Positions 7,972-15,986 of a stretch of 30,661 bases of DNA are shown in pieces. The notes under the pieces are model-generated. The model was not told the DNA's origin and did not search any database. It was given only the letters and a program-made list of their open reading frames with translations. Source of the DNA: JALYNX01 sp044867525 (GTDB taxonomy: Bacteria; Actinomycetota; Acidimicrobiia; Spongiisociales; ZC4RG35); NCBI GenBank assembly GCA_044867525.1, contig JBIOVB010000038.1, positions 1 to 30,661 on the forward strand, given 5' to 3'. The translations under genes were made by a program, and so were the position numbers. Positions within the stretch are counted from its first letter, which is position 1. Every line of letters begins with the position of its first letter.

Positions 7972-8316
7972 ATGACCTACGAAGTCCCGATCGCGCCCGG
8001 TGAGAGCGCCGAGCTGGAGACCGAGGTCGAGGGAGGCTCCGGTGGATGGCGGCTGTGGGAGGTGTTCGTGCGGGCGAGGCGTGGGATCTCCCACGTCCAC
8101 ATCGGGAGCCTTCATGCCCCCGATCCGGAGACCGCCCTCCAGAGCGCCCGTGACGTCTACACCCGGCGTGGGGAAGGGGTGAGCCTCTGGGTGGTTCCCA
8201 GCGCCGAGATCCACGCCTTCGAGCCCGGCGATGCCGCCGAGTACGTCGAGGCCAACGAGAAGGACTACCGGCTGGCGACCAGCTACGACATCCCCGACGA
8301 AGTGGGGCACATGTGA
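7972..8316 (+). CDS. paaB: phenylacetyl-CoA epoxidase subunit PaaB
   Basis: A 114-residue small subunit of the epoxidase. The core WRLWEVFVRARRGISHVHIG, AARDVYTRR-like segment (SARDVYTRRGEG) and SLWVVPSAEI are diagnostic of PaaB. It bridges PaaAC heterodimers in the complex and has no catalytic residues. A strong GAGGAGG lies 5 bases before ATG 7972 and overlaps the paaA stop. About 20 N-terminal residues precede the conserved core, slightly more than in the shortest PaaB proteins. Its stop overlaps the paaC start (GTGA). Confidence 0.95.
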   Translation: MTYEVPIAPGESAELETEVEGGSGGWRLWEVFVRARRGISHVHIGSLHAPDPETALQSARDVYTRRGEGVSLWVVPSAEIHAFEPGDAAEYVEANEKDYRLATSYDIPDEVGHM

Positions 8317-9059
8317 CCCGATCGGCCCCCACCGGGACTCCTGCGGTCGACCTCGACGACCGGTTCACCATGCTCCTCGCCCACGCCGACGACAACATGG
8401 TCCTTGCCCAGCGCCTCGGGGAGTGGATCTCACGAGCACCCGAGCTTGAAGAGGACATCGCGCTGGGCAACATGGCCCTCGACCATCTCGGAGTGGCTCG
8501 CGCCCTGTACACACTGGCCGGCCGGGTCGAGGGGCTCGGCCATGACGAAGACGACCTGGCGATGCTCCGCGACGAGCGCCAGTTCCTCAACCTCTTGCTC
8601 GTGGAACAGCCAAACGGGGATTTCGCCCACACCATGGTCCGCCAGGCCCTCTTCGACGGGTACCAGCTCCTGCTCTGGGAGAGGCTTGCCAGGGACGCCG
8701 ACCCCGAGTTGGCGGGGATCGCGGGCAAGGCCCTGAAGGAGGCGCGCTATCACTTCCGTCACTCGTCTTCATGGGTGATCCGGCTCGGCGATGGGACCGT
8801 GGAGTCACACCGGCGGTGTCAGGCGGCTCTAGACGAGCTCTGGCGATACACCGATGAGCTGTTCCTCGATGGCGCGGTCACCGATCGCGGGCCGTGGGAT
8901 GCCATGATCGGGGGAGTGCTCGCCGAGGCCGGGCTCGAGATTCCCGACGAGCGATTCCAGCGGGACGGTGGTCGGCTCGGCTTCCACAGCGAGCACCTCG
9001 GGTTGCTCCTCGCCGAGATGCAATGGATGCAGCGGTCCTACCCGGGCCTGGAGTGGTGA
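8313..9059 (+). CDS. paaC: phenylacetyl-CoA epoxidase structural subunit PaaC
   Basis: A 248-residue ferritin-like helical protein, the non-catalytic partner of PaaA. It shows the PaaC features LAHADDNMVLAQRLGEWI, EEDIALGNMALDHLGVAR, DERQFLNLLLVEQPNGDF and KEARYHFRHSSSWVIRLGDG. The start is GTG 8313, overlapping the paaB stop by 4 bases; this fits the family N-terminus after a short non-conserved lead. Its stop overlaps or abuts the paaD start. Confidence 0.95.
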   Translation: MTRSAPTGTPAVDLDDRFTMLLAHADDNMVLAQRLGEWISRAPELEEDIALGNMALDHLGVARALYTLAGRVEGLGHDEDDLAMLRDERQFLNLLLVEQPNGDFAHTMVRQALFDGYQLLLWERLARDADPELAGIAGKALKEARYHFRHSSSWVIRLGDGTVESHRRCQAALDELWRYTDELFLDGAVTDRGPWDAMIGGVLAEAGLEIPDERFQRDGGRLGFHSEHLGLLLAEMQWMQRSYPGLEW

Positions 9060-9520
9060 TGGCCGCCACGCTGCTCGAGGTGGATCGCGCCCTCGCCGCG
9101 GTTGGTGCGGTTGTCGACCCCGAGATCCCGATTCTCACCATCGCCGACCTCGGCATCCTCCGCGACGTCGTCGTGGAAGATGGCCGGCTGCTGGTCACGA
9201 TCACACCGACCTATTCGGGGTGCCCCGCCATGCGGGAGATCGGGTCGGACGTGGAAAGCGCAGCCCGCGCCGCCGGGTTCGCCGACGTTGAGGTTCGAGT
9301 GGTGCACGACCCGCCCTGGACCACCGATTGGATCTCACCCGAGGGGAGGCACGCCCTTGCCGGGTTCGGGATCGCGCCGCCAACCCCCCTCGACGAGGTC
9401 ATTTGCCCTCGATGTGCCGGCTCGTCGCGCGTCGTCTCCCGGTTCGGGTCGACGGCATGCAAGTCACTCATGGTGTGCACCTCCTGCGGGGAGCCGTTCG
9501 ACCACTTCAAGGAGCATTGA
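9059..9520 (+). CDS. paaD: PaaD, Fe-S cluster maturation factor of the epoxidase
   Basis: A 153-residue protein with an N-terminal MIP18/DUF59 domain (VDPEIPILTIADLGILRDV, then TYSGCPAM) and a C-terminal cysteine-rich domain with pairs C116/C119 and C140/C143 plus C134. PaaD is needed for assembly of the iron-sulfur cluster of the PaaE reductase and is not a subunit of the final complex. ATG 9059 overlaps the paaC stop by one base; a GTG at 9056 is an alternative start three bases earlier. A longer frame beginning at 8894 runs through paaC and is not used. Confidence 0.94.
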   Translation: MAATLLEVDRALAAVGAVVDPEIPILTIADLGILRDVVVEDGRLLVTITPTYSGCPAMREIGSDVESAARAAGFADVEVRVVHDPPWTTDWISPEGRHALAGFGIAPPTPLDEVICPRCAGSSRVVSRFGSTACKSLMVCTSCGEPFDHFKEH

Positions 9521-9521
9521 G

Positions 9522-10598
9522 GTGCCGGCCCCGGTCCAGTTCCACGACCTCGAGGTCCTCGAGGTGGAGCCGCTGACCGAGGAGGCGGTCGCGGTGACCT
9601 TGGTCGTCCCGCCCCGGCTTCGATCCGAATTCGGATATCTGCCCGGGCAACACGTGACTCTGAGGGCGACGGTGGACGGGGAGGACCTGCGTCGCTCCTA
9701 CTCGATCTGTGCCAACGCCACCCAGGGCGGGCTCCGGGTCGGCATCAAGAGGCTTCCCGGGGGGGCATTCTCCACCTGGGCCACCACCCGACTTCGGGCT
9801 GGGGACTTGCTCGGTGTGACGCCACCGGTCGGGGAGTTCACAATCGAGCCCGATCCCGCGAGCAACAAGCACAGGGTCGCCATCGTTGCCGGGTCCGGGA
9901 TCACCCCCGTGCTCTCCCTGTTGGCGACGACTCTCGAAGCCGAGCCCGCATCCCACTGGACGGTGATCTTCGGCAATAGGACTGCTGGGAGCGTGATGTT
10001 CCTCGACGAGTTAGAGGGCCTCAAGGACCGATATCCCGATCGACTCCAGCTGTTCCATCTGATGAGCCGTGAGGGCGCCGACCTCCCGTTGCTCTCGGGT
10101 CGGATCGACGATGAGAAGATCAGGCAGATTCACGACCGGCTCCTGGGTGAGGACGAGATCGACGAGTGGTTCCTCTGTGGGCCGTTTGAGATGGTGGCGA
10201 TGGCCCGGGCCACCCTCAAAGACATCGGTGTGGAAGAAGAGCGGATACGCGACGAGCTGTTCTTCGCGGGTCCGCTGGACCCGGCCGATCTCCCACCGGA
10301 ACCGCCACCCGGCGAGGGAACGGTCCAGCTCTCGGTGATCCTCGATGGGAGAGCCGTGGAGACCAGGATGAGCCCGGAGACTTCGATCCTCGACGCCGCG
10401 CTGAGGGTCCGCCCCGAGCTGCCCTTCTCCTGCAAAGGGGGGATGTGCGCGAGTTGCAAAGGCCGGATCGAAGTCGGCGAGGTCGCGATGAACAAGAACT
10501 ACGCCCTGGTGGAATCCGAGGTCGACGCCGGGTACGTGCTCACCTGCCAGTCCCATCCGGTCACCGGCCATGTCGTCGTCCGGTACGACCACCGTTGA
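9522..10598 (+). CDS. paaE: phenylacetyl-CoA epoxidase reductase PaaE
   Basis: A 358-residue flavin and 2Fe-2S reductase that passes electrons from NAD(P)H to the PaaA di-iron site. Domains in order: FAD-binding (LRRSYSICAN), NAD(P)-binding (VAGSGITPVLSL and GNRT), and a plant-type ferredoxin domain whose cluster ligands are Cys304, Cys309, Cys312 and Cys342 (C-x4-C-x2-C...C). GTG 9522 is chosen because AAGGAG lies 8 bases upstream, at the end of paaD. The longer frame from 9102 runs through paaD. The stop shares one base with the start of the TetR gene. Confidence 0.95.
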   Translation: MPAPVQFHDLEVLEVEPLTEEAVAVTLVVPPRLRSEFGYLPGQHVTLRATVDGEDLRRSYSICANATQGGLRVGIKRLPGGAFSTWATTRLRAGDLLGVTPPVGEFTIEPDPASNKHRVAIVAGSGITPVLSLLATTLEAEPASHWTVIFGNRTAGSVMFLDELEGLKDRYPDRLQLFHLMSREGADLPLLSGRIDDEKIRQIHDRLLGEDEIDEWFLCGPFEMVAMARATLKDIGVEEERIRDELFFAGPLDPADLPPEPPPGEGTVQLSVILDGRAVETRMSPETSILDAALRVRPELPFSCKGGMCASCKGRIEVGEVAMNKNYALVESEVDAGYVLTCQSHPVTGHVVVRYDHR

Positions 10599-11176
10599 TG
10601 GTCACCACCCGCAACACCCGCGACGACGTCGTCACCGCCGCGGGGCGACTGTTCGCGGAGCGCGGCTACCAGGGGACCTCGATGCGGGACCTGGGCCGGG
10701 AGCTAGGCCTGCTCGGCTCGTCCCTCTATGCCCATGTCGAGTCGAAACAGGATCTCCTGGTCGAGGTGGTCGAAGAGGGATCTCGGCTGTTTCGCGCCTC
10801 TGCGGAGGAAGCGATGGCGGAGGGCGGGTCTCCCTCCGACCGCATGGCCCGGCTCATCGCAGGCCACGTGGGCGTGGTGCTGGCGAATCGCGACGTCGTG
10901 CGAACCTTTCTCAACGAGGCCAGGATGCTCGACGACGCCCACCGGCGACGGGTGATCGCCGCCCGAGACTCCTACGAGGATGTGTTCCGCGAGGTTATCG
11001 GCGCCGGTGTAGCCGACGGCTCATTCCGCCCCGATGCCGACCCCAAGTTGAGCTCCATCTTCGTCCTCTCGACCCTCAACGCCATCGAGCGCTGGTACCG
11101 GCCCGATGGAGAAGCCGGGCCCGACGAGTTGGTCGCTCGCCTGACCCGGTTCCTCCTGGGTGCCCTCAGCCGCTGA
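10598..11176 (+). CDS. TetR-family regulator, probable PaaR-type repressor of the paa operon
   Basis: A 192-residue TetR protein. The N-terminal helix-turn-helix covers about residues 8-52 (VVTAAGRLFAERGYQGTSMR ... SSLYAHVESK), followed by an all-helical ligand domain. ATG 10598 overlaps the paaE stop (TGATG), so it is the last gene of the paa operon and would be autoregulated if it binds the palindrome at 7003-7022. Actinobacterial and Thermus PaaR proteins play this role and respond to phenylacetyl-CoA. The final 11 bases overlap the end of the convergent membrane protein gene. Confidence 0.9.
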   Translation: MVTTRNTRDDVVTAAGRLFAERGYQGTSMRDLGRELGLLGSSLYAHVESKQDLLVEVVEEGSRLFRASAEEAMAEGGSPSDRMARLIAGHVGVVLANRDVVRTFLNEARMLDDAHRRRVIAARDSYEDVFREVIGAGVADGSFRPDADPKLSSIFVLSTLNAIERWYRPDGEAGPDELVARLTRFLLGALSR

Positions 11177-12317
11177 CCGGCCCGACTGCCGCATCTGGAG
11201 CCTTTGGCGAACGTGAGATGAACCAGGCGTAGACCGCGGACATGATGGCGATGAGGGCGATCAGCACCACTCCCTGTCGCAGAGAGGACAAGACCCCTGA
11301 GATGATCTGACCGGCGGCTTCGGCCTCTTCAGGATCGACGATTGCGTCCACGATGCCGTTCTGCACCCAGGACACCGACAAGAGGGCGACCACGATCGCG
11401 ACCACCACTCCGATGGCGAGGTGGATCGCGGTTCGGGGCCGGTTCGGCGAGACCAGCAGGGTCACGGCGAGGAGGATCACTGCGAGGGAGATCAGCGCCC
11501 ACATCATTCGATCGAGGCTCACGACACCGTCCTGGAGCTGGTTGAGCTGATCCTCGGTCATCAGGTTGAGCTGTCCGAAGTCATCCGGAAGGCTGGTGTT
11601 GAGCGCTTCCTCGAGCTGAGTCCGGGCCTCCTGGACCCGATCTGAGAGCCTGTCTGGAAGGTTGACCTCGCTGCCCAGGCCGCTGAGATCGGGGAGGACC
11701 CGCCTGATCACCTCGCCAACGAGGGGGATGGTGTTCAGCGTGACTTCCCCATCGGCCACCGAGACGTTGGGGATCTGCTCCATGTCACCACGAGCCAGCG
11801 CGATCACTCCGGCATGAGCCCTCCGTACCAAGGCGGGGACAGCTGCCCGGAATTCCTCTGAGCTGATGAAGCCCTCGATTCGGGCTGTGATCCGATCCTC
11901 GAGCCCCGAAGATAGGGTCGGTGCCAGGTCTTCGAGTGCTGGACGGTCGACCGACTCCAGGATTCCCCGACCTCGGTCGCCGATATCGAGGGCATCGAGC
12001 AGGGCACCGAACAGGAAGTCGTCGAGTTGGGCCAGGGCGGTCGAGATCCTTGTCTCGAGGTCGAGGGCTTCCACCGCCTGCGCACCGACCCGCTCGCCTA
12101 CCGCGTCATACAGGGCGGGGTCGTCGAGCGCCGGCCCAACCGTCACCATGAAGTTGTCCGTGTCGAGCACGGCGTTGTGGGCCCAGACACCTATGGCCGC
12201 GAGCACGATGCTCAGCGAAGTGAGCACCACGAGGATCACGGCCAGGACTCCACGCCATCGTGGTGCTATCGCCGGTCCTTCATTGGCGTCGGTCGGCGGG
12301 GTATCAGTCGTGGTCAT
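11166..12317 (-). CDS. integral membrane protein of unknown function with a large extracytoplasmic region
   Basis: A 383-residue protein. One hydrophobic helix (about 22-46) is followed by some 220 soluble residues with predicted helices (for example DALDIGDRGRGILESVDRPA and SSEEFRAAVPALVRRAHAG), then three helices near the C-terminus (about 269-290, 297-320 and 349-369). Proteins of this shape, with the DNFMVTVGPALDDPALYDAVG motif just after TM1, are common in actinobacteria and lack a known function. GAGGAG lies immediately upstream of the ATG. The gene converges on the TetR gene with an 11-base overlap. Confidence 0.75.
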   Translation of the reverse strand: MTTTDTPPTDANEGPAIAPRWRGVLAVILVVLTSLSIVLAAIGVWAHNAVLDTDNFMVTVGPALDDPALYDAVGERVGAQAVEALDLETRISTALAQLDDFLFGALLDALDIGDRGRGILESVDRPALEDLAPTLSSGLEDRITARIEGFISSEEFRAAVPALVRRAHAGVIALARGDMEQIPNVSVADGEVTLNTIPLVGEVIRRVLPDLSGLGSEVNLPDRLSDRVQEARTQLEEALNTSLPDDFGQLNLMTEDQLNQLQDGVVSLDRMMWALISLAVILLAVTLLVSPNRPRTAIHLAIGVVVAIVVALLSVSWVQNGIVDAIVDPEEAEAAGQIISGVLSSLRQGVVLIALIAIMSAVYAWFISRSPKAPDAAVGPVSG

Positions 12318-12481
12318 CTCTCCTCGTTGGTGGGAACGGTGCGACTCTACGTCCGGGTGACCGGAGGCGACTCAGGCGGCCGGTTATCTGCCGACTTTCG
12401 GCATTCGGCGCGACATTCGATGCGACCAAAGCCGCTGTGTGTAGGTTGACCAGGTCGGACATCGGACAGGAAGGACCAACA

Positions 12482-12898
12482 ATGTCTCATTCATCGGGTG
12501 CCGGGTATGACAGCCCGCCGGGACTGGCAATCGGGGCGATCATGTTCGCCGGGATCATGATGGCGATGAGCGGGATCTTCTCCGCCATCTCCGGACTTTT
12601 CGCCCTCGTCAAGGACGATTTCTACGTGGCGTTGCCCAATTACATAGTCGAGATCGACCCCACCACATGGGGGTACATCCATCTCGGCCTGGGGATCCTG
12701 GTCGCATTCGCCGGGTTCGCCGTGATAAGTGGGGCGACCTGGGCCCGCGTGATCGGGATCATCCTCGCCGTGCTCAGCGCCATCGCCAACTTCGCCTTCA
12801 TCCCCTACTACCCCCTGTGGTCGATCGTCGTGATCGCCATCGACGTCATAGTGATCTGGGCGCTGGCGGTACATGGCCGGGCGATGCAGGGAGCCTGA
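12482..12898 (+). CDS. four-helix membrane protein, DUF7144 family
   Basis: A 138-residue protein with four hydrophobic helices (about 14-40, 58-82, 84-106 and 108-130). The phrases GYIHLGLGILVAFAGFAVISG and WARVIGIILAVLSAIANFAF match a very widespread actinobacterial family, once called vegetative protein and now DUF7144. AGGAAGGA precedes ATG 12482 by 8 bases, so I start here and not at the in-frame codon 74 triplets upstream. Function is unknown. A terminator hairpin follows. Confidence 0.82.
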   Translation: MSHSSGAGYDSPPGLAIGAIMFAGIMMAMSGIFSAISGLFALVKDDFYVALPNYIVEIDPTTWGYIHLGLGILVAFAGFAVISGATWARVIGIILAVLSAIANFAFIPYYPLWSIVVIAIDVIVIWALAVHGRAMQGA

Positions 12899-12915
12899 GC
12901 CTCCAAGGTCCGGTA

Positions 12916-12937
12916 AGGGGGCGCCTCGGCGCCCCCT
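12916..12937. terminator. hairpin terminator between convergent DUF7144 and korB genes
   Basis: GGGGGCGC (12917-12924) pairs with GCGCCCCC (12929-12936) around a CTCG loop, extended by an A-T pair. It lies 18 bases after the DUF7144 stop and just beyond the korB stop, so it can serve both strands. Confidence 0.75.
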
Positions 12938-12939
12938 GA

Positions 12940-14001
12940 TCATGCGCCTGCCTCACCGCCGTTGGCGGAGGCTTTCCCCCCGTTGGCGGATGCATCCTTC
13001 ACGGTCCACGTGCCGTGGCTGGCGATCAGCTTCGCTAGGTCTCCCGTGCCGAACTTCTCCCTGGCCGTCGCCAGCTGCTGATCCATCTGCTCCTCGTAGG
13101 TAGGACGCTTCACGCTGCGGAAGATGCCCAGGGGCGTGGGCCCATAGGGCCCATGTGAGATCCGGCTCAGACTGAAGGCGATCGACGGATCGGGTCGCGT
13201 CGGGTCGTGGACAAGGATCGCACCCGGGTCAACCGTGGAGCTGTCGACAACCGTGGCCTGACCGTCTCGAAGCACCACTGCCTTGGCGCCCTCGTCGAAG
13301 ACGATCGGCTTTCCAGGCTCCAGGTCGATCCGGTTGTGCACCCGCTCTTCCTTGCCGGTCAACTGGATGAACGCCTTGTCGTTGAAGACATTGCAGTTCT
13401 GGTAGATCTCGATGAATGCCGAGCCCTTGTGCTCGTAGGCAGCCTCCAGGATCGCATTGGTGTGCGTGCGATCCATGTCGAGGGTGCGGGCGACGAAGGT
13501 CGCCTCTGCCCCGAGGGCCAGCGACACCGGGTTGAACGGATAGTCGATCGAACCGAACGGAGTCGACTTGGTGTTCTTCCCCGGCTCGGAGGTCGGTGAG
13601 TACTGGCCTTTGGTGAGCCCATAGATCTGGTTGTTGAACAAGAGGATCTTCAGGTTGATGTTTCGGCGAAGGGCGTGGATCAGATGGTTGCCGCCGATGG
13701 ACAAGCCGTCACCATCACCGGTGATCACCCACACCGAGAGGTCGGGGCGGGTGGTGGCTACTCCAGAGGCGATCGCAGGCGCTCGGCCGTGGATCGAGTG
13801 CATCCCGTAGGTGCTCATGTAGTAAGGGAATCTCGAGGCACACCCGATGCCCGAGATGAAGACGAACTCCTCACGGGGGCGGCCCAGCCCGGCCAGGAAC
13901 TGCTGCACCGAGGCCAGGATCGTGTAGTCACCACAGCCAGGGCACCAACGGACCTCCTGGTCGGTCTGGAAGTCGGAGCGGGTGTAGGTCGGGGCGGTCA
14001 C
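12940..14001 (-). CDS. korB: 2-oxoacid:ferredoxin oxidoreductase beta subunit KorB
   Basis: The 353-residue thiamine pyrophosphate and Fe-S subunit of a CoA-dependent 2-oxoglutarate (2-oxoacid):ferredoxin oxidoreductase. The TPP/Mg motif GDGDG (95-99) ends with the NN pair at 123-124. Four Cys suited to bind a 4Fe-4S cluster are present: Cys20 and Cys23 (WCPGCGDY), Cys54 (GIGCASR) and Cys203 (YQNCNVFND). It overlaps korA by 4 bases (ATGA). The Ala/Gly/Lys-rich last 20 residues, with a repeated ASANGG, are non-conserved. In mycobacteria KorAB supplies an oxygen-tolerant route from 2-oxoglutarate to succinyl-CoA. Confidence 0.95.
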   Translation of the reverse strand: MTAPTYTRSDFQTDQEVRWCPGCGDYTILASVQQFLAGLGRPREEFVFISGIGCASRFPYYMSTYGMHSIHGRAPAIASGVATTRPDLSVWVITGDGDGLSIGGNHLIHALRRNINLKILLFNNQIYGLTKGQYSPTSEPGKNTKSTPFGSIDYPFNPVSLALGAEATFVARTLDMDRTHTNAILEAAYEHKGSAFIEIYQNCNVFNDKAFIQLTGKEERVHNRIDLEPGKPIVFDEGAKAVVLRDGQATVVDSSTVDPGAILVHDPTRPDPSIAFSLSRISHGPYGPTPLGIFRSVKRPTYEEQMDQQLATAREKFGTGDLAKLIASHGTWTVKDASANGGKASANGGEAGA

Positions 14002-15869
14002 TTGATCATCTCCAGGATCTTCTCTTCGATCTCCGATACCTTGAACGGCTCGCCGGCGACCTTGTTCAAGCCCTTTACGTCGAGCAGGAACTCGGCGCGG
14101 ATCACCCTTCGCAACTGGCCGGTGTTGAGCTCGGGGATCAGCACATGCTCGTAGCCGCGAAGCACGTCACCCAGGTTCGTGGGCAGCGGATTGAGGTATT
14201 TCAGGTGGGCGGTGGCGACCTTCTTCCCTGCGAGCCGGACCCGTCGCGCCGCGGCCCGGATCGATCCGTACGTGGATCCCCAGCCCAGCACCAGGATCGA
14301 GGCGTCCTCATCCCCATTGACCTCCACCAGTGGGATGTCGTTGGCGATGTTGGCCACCTTCCATGCCCGGGTATCGGTCATCAGTTGGTGGTTCGCCGGC
14401 TCGTAGGACACGTTGCCGGTGATCGCCTCCTTCTCCAGCCCTCCGATCCGGTGCTCGAGGCCCGGGGTCCCGGGGACCGCCCAGGGGCGGGCGAAGGTGT
14501 CGATGTCCCTCATATAGGGGAGGAAGGTCCCATCTGGCCCGTTGGGGTACTTGGCGAACTCGACGGGGATCGGGGCCAGGCTGTCGACATCGGGGATCTT
14601 CCATGGCTCGGAGCCGTTGGCGATCTGGTTGTCGCTGAGCAGCAGGACCGGTGTCATGTACTTGAGGGCGATTCGGGCCGCCTCGAGCGCCATCTCGAAG
14701 GCGTCGCTCGGGGAGGCGGCGGCAATCACCGGGATCGGGGACTCCCCGTGGCGGCCATACAGCGAGAAGAGCAGGTCGGATTGCTCCGGCTTGGTGGGGA
14801 GCCCCGTCGAAGGACCGCCCCGTTGCACGTTGATCACGATCAACGGGAGCTCGATCATGAACGCCAAGGAGATCGACTCGCTCTTGAGCGCGATTCCCGG
14901 GCCCGAGGATCCGGTCACCGCCAGATTGCCGGCGAAGGCGGCACCGATGGCGGTGCCGACTCCCGCGATCTCATCCTCCGCCTGGAATGTCCGGACTCCG
15001 AAGTTCTTGTGGCGTGCCAACTCGTGGAGGATGTCCGACGCCGGGGTGATCGGGTATGTCCCGTAGAACAGGGGCAGGCCGGAGAGCCGGGAGGCTGCGA
15101 TGAGGCCCCAGGCCAGTGCCGAGTTCCCGTTGATGTTGGTGTAGGTCCCGGGCTCCAGTTTCGCCGGCTTGACGACGAAGGTGGTCTTGGCCGCTTCAGT
15201 TGCCTCGCCGAACGTGTACCCGGCCTGGAAGGCGGCGATGTTGGCGTTGGCCACCTCGGGTGTCTTGGCGAACTTCTTGCGCGCCCATTCGATCGTGGGC
15301 TCGGTGGGGCGGTGGAAGAGCCAGGCGAGGAGCCCGAGGGCGAAGAAGTTCTTGGAGCGAAGGACGCTCCGCCCGCTGACGCCGGAGTCCTTCACGGCCT
15401 CCTTGGTCAATTCGTCCATGGGAACCTTGATCACACGGAACCCGTCGAGCGTCCCGTCCTCGAGAGGGTTGGCGTCGTAGCCGGCCTTGTCCAGGTTCCG
15501 CTCGTCGAAGGCGTCGGTGTTCACGATCAGGGTCCCGCCCTGACGCAGGTCCTTGAGGTTCTTCTTGAGTGCCGCCGGGTTCATCGCGACCAGGCAGTCG
15601 GGTTGGTCCCCGGCCGTCAGGATGTCGAAATCGGCGATCTGGACCTGAAAGCTCGACACTCCGGGAAGGGTCCCGGCGGGGGCGCGGATTTCGGCAGGGA
15701 ACGACGGCAGAGTCGCCAGGTCGTTCCCGAAGAGGGCACTGGCGTCCGTGAATCTGGATCCGGCTACTTGCATTCCGTCGCCGGAGTCTCCGGCGAATCT
15801 GATGACTACTTTGTCGAAGGTTTCGGTTTGGTCGGGTTCTGTGTCTGTTGTGGCAGTGACCTCAGCCAC
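13998..15869 (-). CDS. korA: 2-oxoacid:ferredoxin oxidoreductase alpha subunit KorA (gamma-alpha fusion)
   Basis: About 623 residues. The N-terminal gamma domain begins FAGDSGDGMQVAGSRFT and spans roughly 200 residues; the pyrimidine-binding alpha domain follows (SALAWGLIAASRLSGLPLFY, ITPASDILHELA) with a C-terminal transketolase-like domain. This gamma-alpha fusion paired with a separate KorB is the mycobacterial arrangement. Two GTG codons compete for the start: 15875 and 15869. I prefer 15869 because AAGGA then lies 7 bases upstream. A short imperfect palindrome sits 25 bases further up. A long open frame on the opposite strand is a shadow. Confidence 0.94.
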   Translation of the reverse strand: MAEVTATTDTEPDQTETFDKVVIRFAGDSGDGMQVAGSRFTDASALFGNDLATLPSFPAEIRAPAGTLPGVSSFQVQIADFDILTAGDQPDCLVAMNPAALKKNLKDLRQGGTLIVNTDAFDERNLDKAGYDANPLEDGTLDGFRVIKVPMDELTKEAVKDSGVSGRSVLRSKNFFALGLLAWLFHRPTEPTIEWARKKFAKTPEVANANIAAFQAGYTFGEATEAAKTTFVVKPAKLEPGTYTNINGNSALAWGLIAASRLSGLPLFYGTYPITPASDILHELARHKNFGVRTFQAEDEIAGVGTAIGAAFAGNLAVTGSSGPGIALKSESISLAFMIELPLIVINVQRGGPSTGLPTKPEQSDLLFSLYGRHGESPIPVIAAASPSDAFEMALEAARIALKYMTPVLLLSDNQIANGSEPWKIPDVDSLAPIPVEFAKYPNGPDGTFLPYMRDIDTFARPWAVPGTPGLEHRIGGLEKEAITGNVSYEPANHQLMTDTRAWKVANIANDIPLVEVNGDEDASILVLGWGSTYGSIRAAARRVRLAGKKVATAHLKYLNPLPTNLGDVLRGYEHVLIPELNTGQLRRVIRAEFLLDVKGLNKVAGEPFKVSEIEEKILEMIK

Positions 15870-15893
15870 TTTCACTTCCTTGTTGGTTGTCAG

Positions 15894-15909
15894 AGCGCGC
15901 CTGCGCGCT
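15894..15909. promoter_or_regulatory. 7-bp inverted repeat upstream of korA
   Basis: AGCGCGC and GCGCGCT face each other across a CT spacer, 19-35 bases upstream of the korA start. It could be an operator or a small hairpin in the 5' leader; with such a GC-rich alternating sequence chance is also possible. Confidence 0.35.
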
Positions 15910-15986
15910 TGTCATTCAACACCAAGCTCGGTTGAGAACGACCGCTTGTCGGTGGCTCGCTGGACCTATTTTATCCGCGGCCAGGG

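Noticed and set aside
10445..10597. Longer N-terminus for the TetR gene
   Set aside because: The upstream part lies inside paaE in another frame, and the ATG at 10598 gives the standard TetR N-terminus.
14145..15935. Long open frame (596 codons) on the plus strand opposite korA
   Set aside because: Its translation has no recognisable domain and the korA frame beneath it is unmistakable; GC-rich codon bias leaves the antisense strand open.
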